Assembly: GCA_016795285.1 (NCBI GenBank)
Contig: JAEUIC010000008.1
Location: 62,001 to 126,000 of the forward strand
Direction: 5' to 3'
DNA from: Planctomycetota bacterium
Lineage (GTDB): Bacteria; Planctomycetota; B15-G4; SIAN01
DNA: 64,000 nt
Below, in pieces: positions 61,803-64,000 of this stretch. The notes under the pieces were generated by a model that was not told the origin of the DNA, searched no databases, and saw only the letters and a list, made by a program, of their open reading frames with translations. How positions within the stretch are numbered: position 1 is the first letter of the stretch; each line of letters opens with the position of its first letter. Both the position numbers and the translations under genes were made by a program.

Positions 61803-63587
61803 GTGACGACGCCGACCTATCGCGCCACGAAGCTGACGCAGGTCGACTCGCGTCGGCTGCCGGGCCGGAACCTCTTCTTCGCGGCGCCCGCCGTGATCCT
61901 CGACCTCGCCGGTCCGCCGGCGCAGGTGGAGAGGGTCGTCGCGCTCTGGCGGCAGCACGTGGAGCGGTGGCTCGCGGCGGTCGGTTGGCCCGAGGCGCCG
62001 ATCGCGGCGCGGCTCTTCGGCGGCGAGGGGAACTGCGGCGCCAACGTCGCGTTCGCGGCGCCGCTCGATGCGCTCTACGCGGCGACCGAGGTGAACGAGG
62101 CGGCGTTCGCCAGCGCGAAGGCGGAGCTCGAGGGGGGGAGTGCGGAAGTCGTCGGCGGAACGCTCCCGGAACGATCCGCCGCGCTGCGGGCGCAGATCGC
62201 GGCGGAGCGCCGCCCGGCGTTGCTGGCGCTGCGCGACGCCTGCGCGGCGCGCGCCGTCTCCTTCGTTCCCGACGACAAAGAGGTGTCGATCGGACTCGGT
62301 GCCGGCTCGCGCACCTTCGCCGCCGACGAGCTGCCCGACCCGGCGACGCTCGACTGGAGCGGCGTGCGCGACGTGCCGGTCGCGATGGTGACCGGCACCA
62401 ACGGCAAGTCGACCACGATCCGGCTGCTGGCCGCGATGGTGAAGGCGGCCGGCAAGGTGGCCGGCATGTCGACGACCGACTGGGTGAAGGTCGGCGACGA
62501 GCTGCTCGACAGCGGCGACTACTCGGGGCCGTCGGGCGCGCGCATGGTGCTGCGCGATCGGCGCGTCGACGTCGCGCTGCTGGAAACGGCGCGCGGCGGG
62601 ATGCTGCGCCGCGGCCTCGCGCTGCCGCGCGTCGACGCCGCCTGCATCACCAACGTCACGCCCGACCACTTGGGCGAGTTCGGCGTCGCCGGCATGGGCG
62701 ACCTCGTCGACGCGAAGTTCATCGTGCGGCGCGCCGTCGACGCGAAGGGCCTCTTGGTGCTGAACGCCGACGATCCGCTGCAGGTCGAGCGCGCTGCGCG
62801 GCCTGCCGAGCCGCTCACGGAGCCGCTCGCCTGGTTCGCGCTCGATCCTGGCAACGCGACGTTGCGCGCCCACCTCGCGCGTGGCGGCACGGGGGCCACG
62901 GTCGAGCCGGGGCCGGGCGGCCCGTCGTTCGTGCTCCATCGCGGTGGCGCGCGCACCGTCATCGCGCCGGTCGCCGATGCGCCGATCACGTTGCGCGGCG
63001 CCGCGCGCCACAACGTCGCCAACGCGCTGGCCGCGCTGCTGATCGCGTCGCGTCTCTCGCTCGGCGACGCCGCGCTCGCGGCGGGCTTGCGCGAGTTCAA
63101 GGGGACGCCGGCCGAGAACCCCGGCCGCTTGAACGTCGTCGAGCTCGGCGGCGTCACCGCGATCGTCGATTTCGCCCACAACCCCGACGGCATGCGCGTC
63201 GTCATGGAGATGGCGGCCGCGTTGCCGGTTCGGCGGCGACTGCTGGTGATCGGCCAGGCGGGCGATCGCGACGACGATTCGGTCCGCGCCTATGCCGCCG
63301 CCGCCGCGCCGTTCGCGCCCGACCGCGTCGTGATCAAGGAGATGGAGAAGTACCTGCGCGGCCGCGAGCGCGGCGTCGTGCCGGCGCTGCTCGAGGCGGA
63401 GTTCGTCCGCTGCGGCGTGCCGCGCGAGCGGATCGACCACGCGCCGTCCGAATTCGCGGCGGTCGAGCGGGCGCTCGCCTGGGCGCGACCGGGCGACCTG
63501 CTGATCCTGCTCTCCCACGCCGAGCGCGCGAAGGTGCTCGACCACCTCGCGCAGCTGCAGCGCAGCGGCTGGCGCGCGGGCGCGTGA
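61803..63587 (+). CDS. stand-alone Mur-ligase-family protein related to the CphA M domain
   Basis: 594 aa, GTG start 4 bases after cphA. The first 190 residues (SRRLPGRNLFFAAPAVILDL, FGGEGNCGANVAFAA) are not recognised and contain no ATP-grasp domain. The remainder is a Mur ligase: MVTGTNGKSTTIRLLAAMVK (P-loop), SGARMVLRDRRVDVALLETA, RGGMLRRGLALPRVDAACIT, TNVTPDHLGEFG, NPGRLNVVELGGVTAIVDFA and HNPDGMRVVMEM. These blocks parallel those of CphA in sequence and order, so it arose from, or with, the CphA M domain. Expected chemistry: ATP-dependent amide bond formation on a carboxylate. Its acceptor may be cyanophycin or a precursor; this is not established. Cytoplasmic. Confidence 0.8.
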   Translation: MTTPTYRATKLTQVDSRRLPGRNLFFAAPAVILDLAGPPAQVERVVALWRQHVERWLAAVGWPEAPIAARLFGGEGNCGANVAFAAPLDALYAATEVNEAAFASAKAELEGGSAEVVGGTLPERSAALRAQIAAERRPALLALRDACAARAVSFVPDDKEVSIGLGAGSRTFAADELPDPATLDWSGVRDVPVAMVTGTNGKSTTIRLLAAMVKAAGKVAGMSTTDWVKVGDELLDSGDYSGPSGARMVLRDRRVDVALLETARGGMLRRGLALPRVDAACITNVTPDHLGEFGVAGMGDLVDAKFIVRRAVDAKGLLVLNADDPLQVERAARPAEPLTEPLAWFALDPGNATLRAHLARGGTGATVEPGPGGPSFVLHRGGARTVIAPVADAPITLRGAARHNVANALAALLIASRLSLGDAALAAGLREFKGTPAENPGRLNVVELGGVTAIVDFAHNPDGMRVVMEMAAALPVRRRLLVIGQAGDRDDDSVRAYAAAAAPFAPDRVVIKEMEKYLRGRERGVVPALLEAEFVRCGVPRERIDHAPSEFAAVERALAWARPGDLLILLSHAERAKVLDHLAQLQRSGWRAGA

Positions 63588-63696
63588 GCCCGTCGGCGCC
63601 GCGGCGGGGAGCGGCGCAGGACGGAGCGGCGCACCGCTGAACGAGGCGCCGTGCGATCGTGTTCAGGCCGCGTCCCGCCGGCCGAGGAGTCGCCCG

Positions 63697-64000
63697 ATGA
63701 CCGTCACCTGCCGCTCGTTCGCGTGTGCCGCTCTCGTCGCCACCGCGTTGCCGTTCACGCCATCGCCGCAATCGACTCCCGCTGGCGCGCCCGCTGGATC
63801 GCCTGCTGGCGCCTCCGCCGTCACCTGCGTCGTCCGCGGTGGGCAGCTCTTCGATGCCGAGCGCGGCGTCGTGCGGCCGCTCGGCCAGCTCCTCATCGCC
63901 GGCGAGCGGATCGTCGGCGAGGCGCCGCTCGACGCGCCGATCGCGGCCGGGGTGCGCACGCTCGATGCGGAGGGCTGCACGGTGCTGCCTGGCCTCTTCG
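63697..64000 (+). CDS. exported amidohydrolase (3' end outside the window)
   Basis: Partial, 101 residues visible. ATG at 63697 with GAGGAG 8 bases upstream. Signal peptide TCRSFACAALVATALPFTPS, then a low-complexity Pro/Ala/Gly linker and the start of a metal-dependent amidohydrolase: VVRGGQLFDAERGVVRPLGQ, LLIAGERIVGEA and RTLDAEGCTVLPGLF, where the metal-binding HxH should follow just beyond the edge. It is 109 bases after the Mur-ligase gene. It may or may not belong to the cyanophycin operon; being exported, it cannot act on the cytoplasmic granule. Confidence 0.8.
   Translation, partial: MTVTCRSFACAALVATALPFTPSPQSTPAGAPAGSPAGASAVTCVVRGGQLFDAERGVVRPLGQLLIAGERIVGEAPLDAPIAAGVRTLDAEGCTVLPGLF

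Overview
This window is a very GC-rich (about 70% or more by eye), gene-dense stretch of bacterial chromosome with almost no spacing between genes and many 4-base ATGA/GTGA overlaps. The gene content points to the phylum Planctomycetota. Evidence includes sulfatase-type proteins in tandem, Tat-exported Gfo/Idh/MocA oxidoreductases, an ECF sigma factor fused to a membrane segment and an extracytoplasmic domain, a fused AroD-AroE, SpoVG with a zinc-ribbon insert, secreted FG-GAP and PD40 repeat proteins, DUF1028, and an M56/BlaI pair. The phylum assignment is an inference; no rRNA or tRNA gene is present to test it. I see no insertion sequence, prophage, CRISPR array or integration site, and the genes look vertically inherited.

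Layout. 1-8.2 kb: end of a sulfatase-TPR protein, a C45-type acyltransferase, the sigma-factor fusion, and a small plus-strand group (VOC protein, GH127-like protein, VOC protein). 8.3-18.6 kb: a long minus-strand train read from right to left: two sulfatase-like hydrolases, exonuclease III, a DUF4097 protein, a DUF885 peptidase, TruD, DUF2157, a GDYXXLXY protein and a small unknown. 18.9-23.0 kb: a secreted esterase/FG-GAP protein that appears split by a frameshift. 23.1-27.0 kb: ispE-spoVG-DUF2520-aroDE on the minus strand. 27.1-28.6 kb: secreted DUF1028 protein. 28.7-31.9 kb: psd-pssA-folK-panC-panD on the minus strand (phosphatidylethanolamine, folate and pantothenate synthesis). 32.0-37.5 kb: ECF sigma, putative anti-sigma, zinc-ribbon membrane protein, TlpA-like protein and two AlgX/AlgJ-like proteins. 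37.5-41.2 kb: pepE, mgtE and a GT-C type membrane glycosyltransferase. 41.3-48.7 kb: two Gfo/Idh/MocA paralogues around apbE and a SUMF1-fold protein, then a cytochrome b562-like protein, a MOSC protein and a fused MsrB-MsrA. 48.9-55.0 kb: secreted PD40 and FG-GAP proteins around a BlaI/M56 signalling operon. 55.0-56.6 kb: a dihaem cytochrome c.

The most coherent functional unit is at 56.8-63.6 kb, a cyanophycin operon: isoaspartyl dipeptidase (iadA), cyanophycinase (cphB), cyanophycin synthetase (cphA), and a second, stand-alone Mur-ligase protein. That second protein copies the C-terminal ligase module of CphA but lacks the ATP-grasp module. A secreted amidohydrolase runs off the right edge. 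Synthesis and both breakdown steps of the nitrogen-storage polymer are therefore encoded together, and the extra ligase has no assigned role. Other points worth a second look are the sigma-factor fusion, the BlaI/M56 operon with two operator-like sites and an unusual sensor domain, the split esterase gene, the GH127 relative without its catalytic cysteine pair, and the AlgX-like pair of which one lost its GDS motif.
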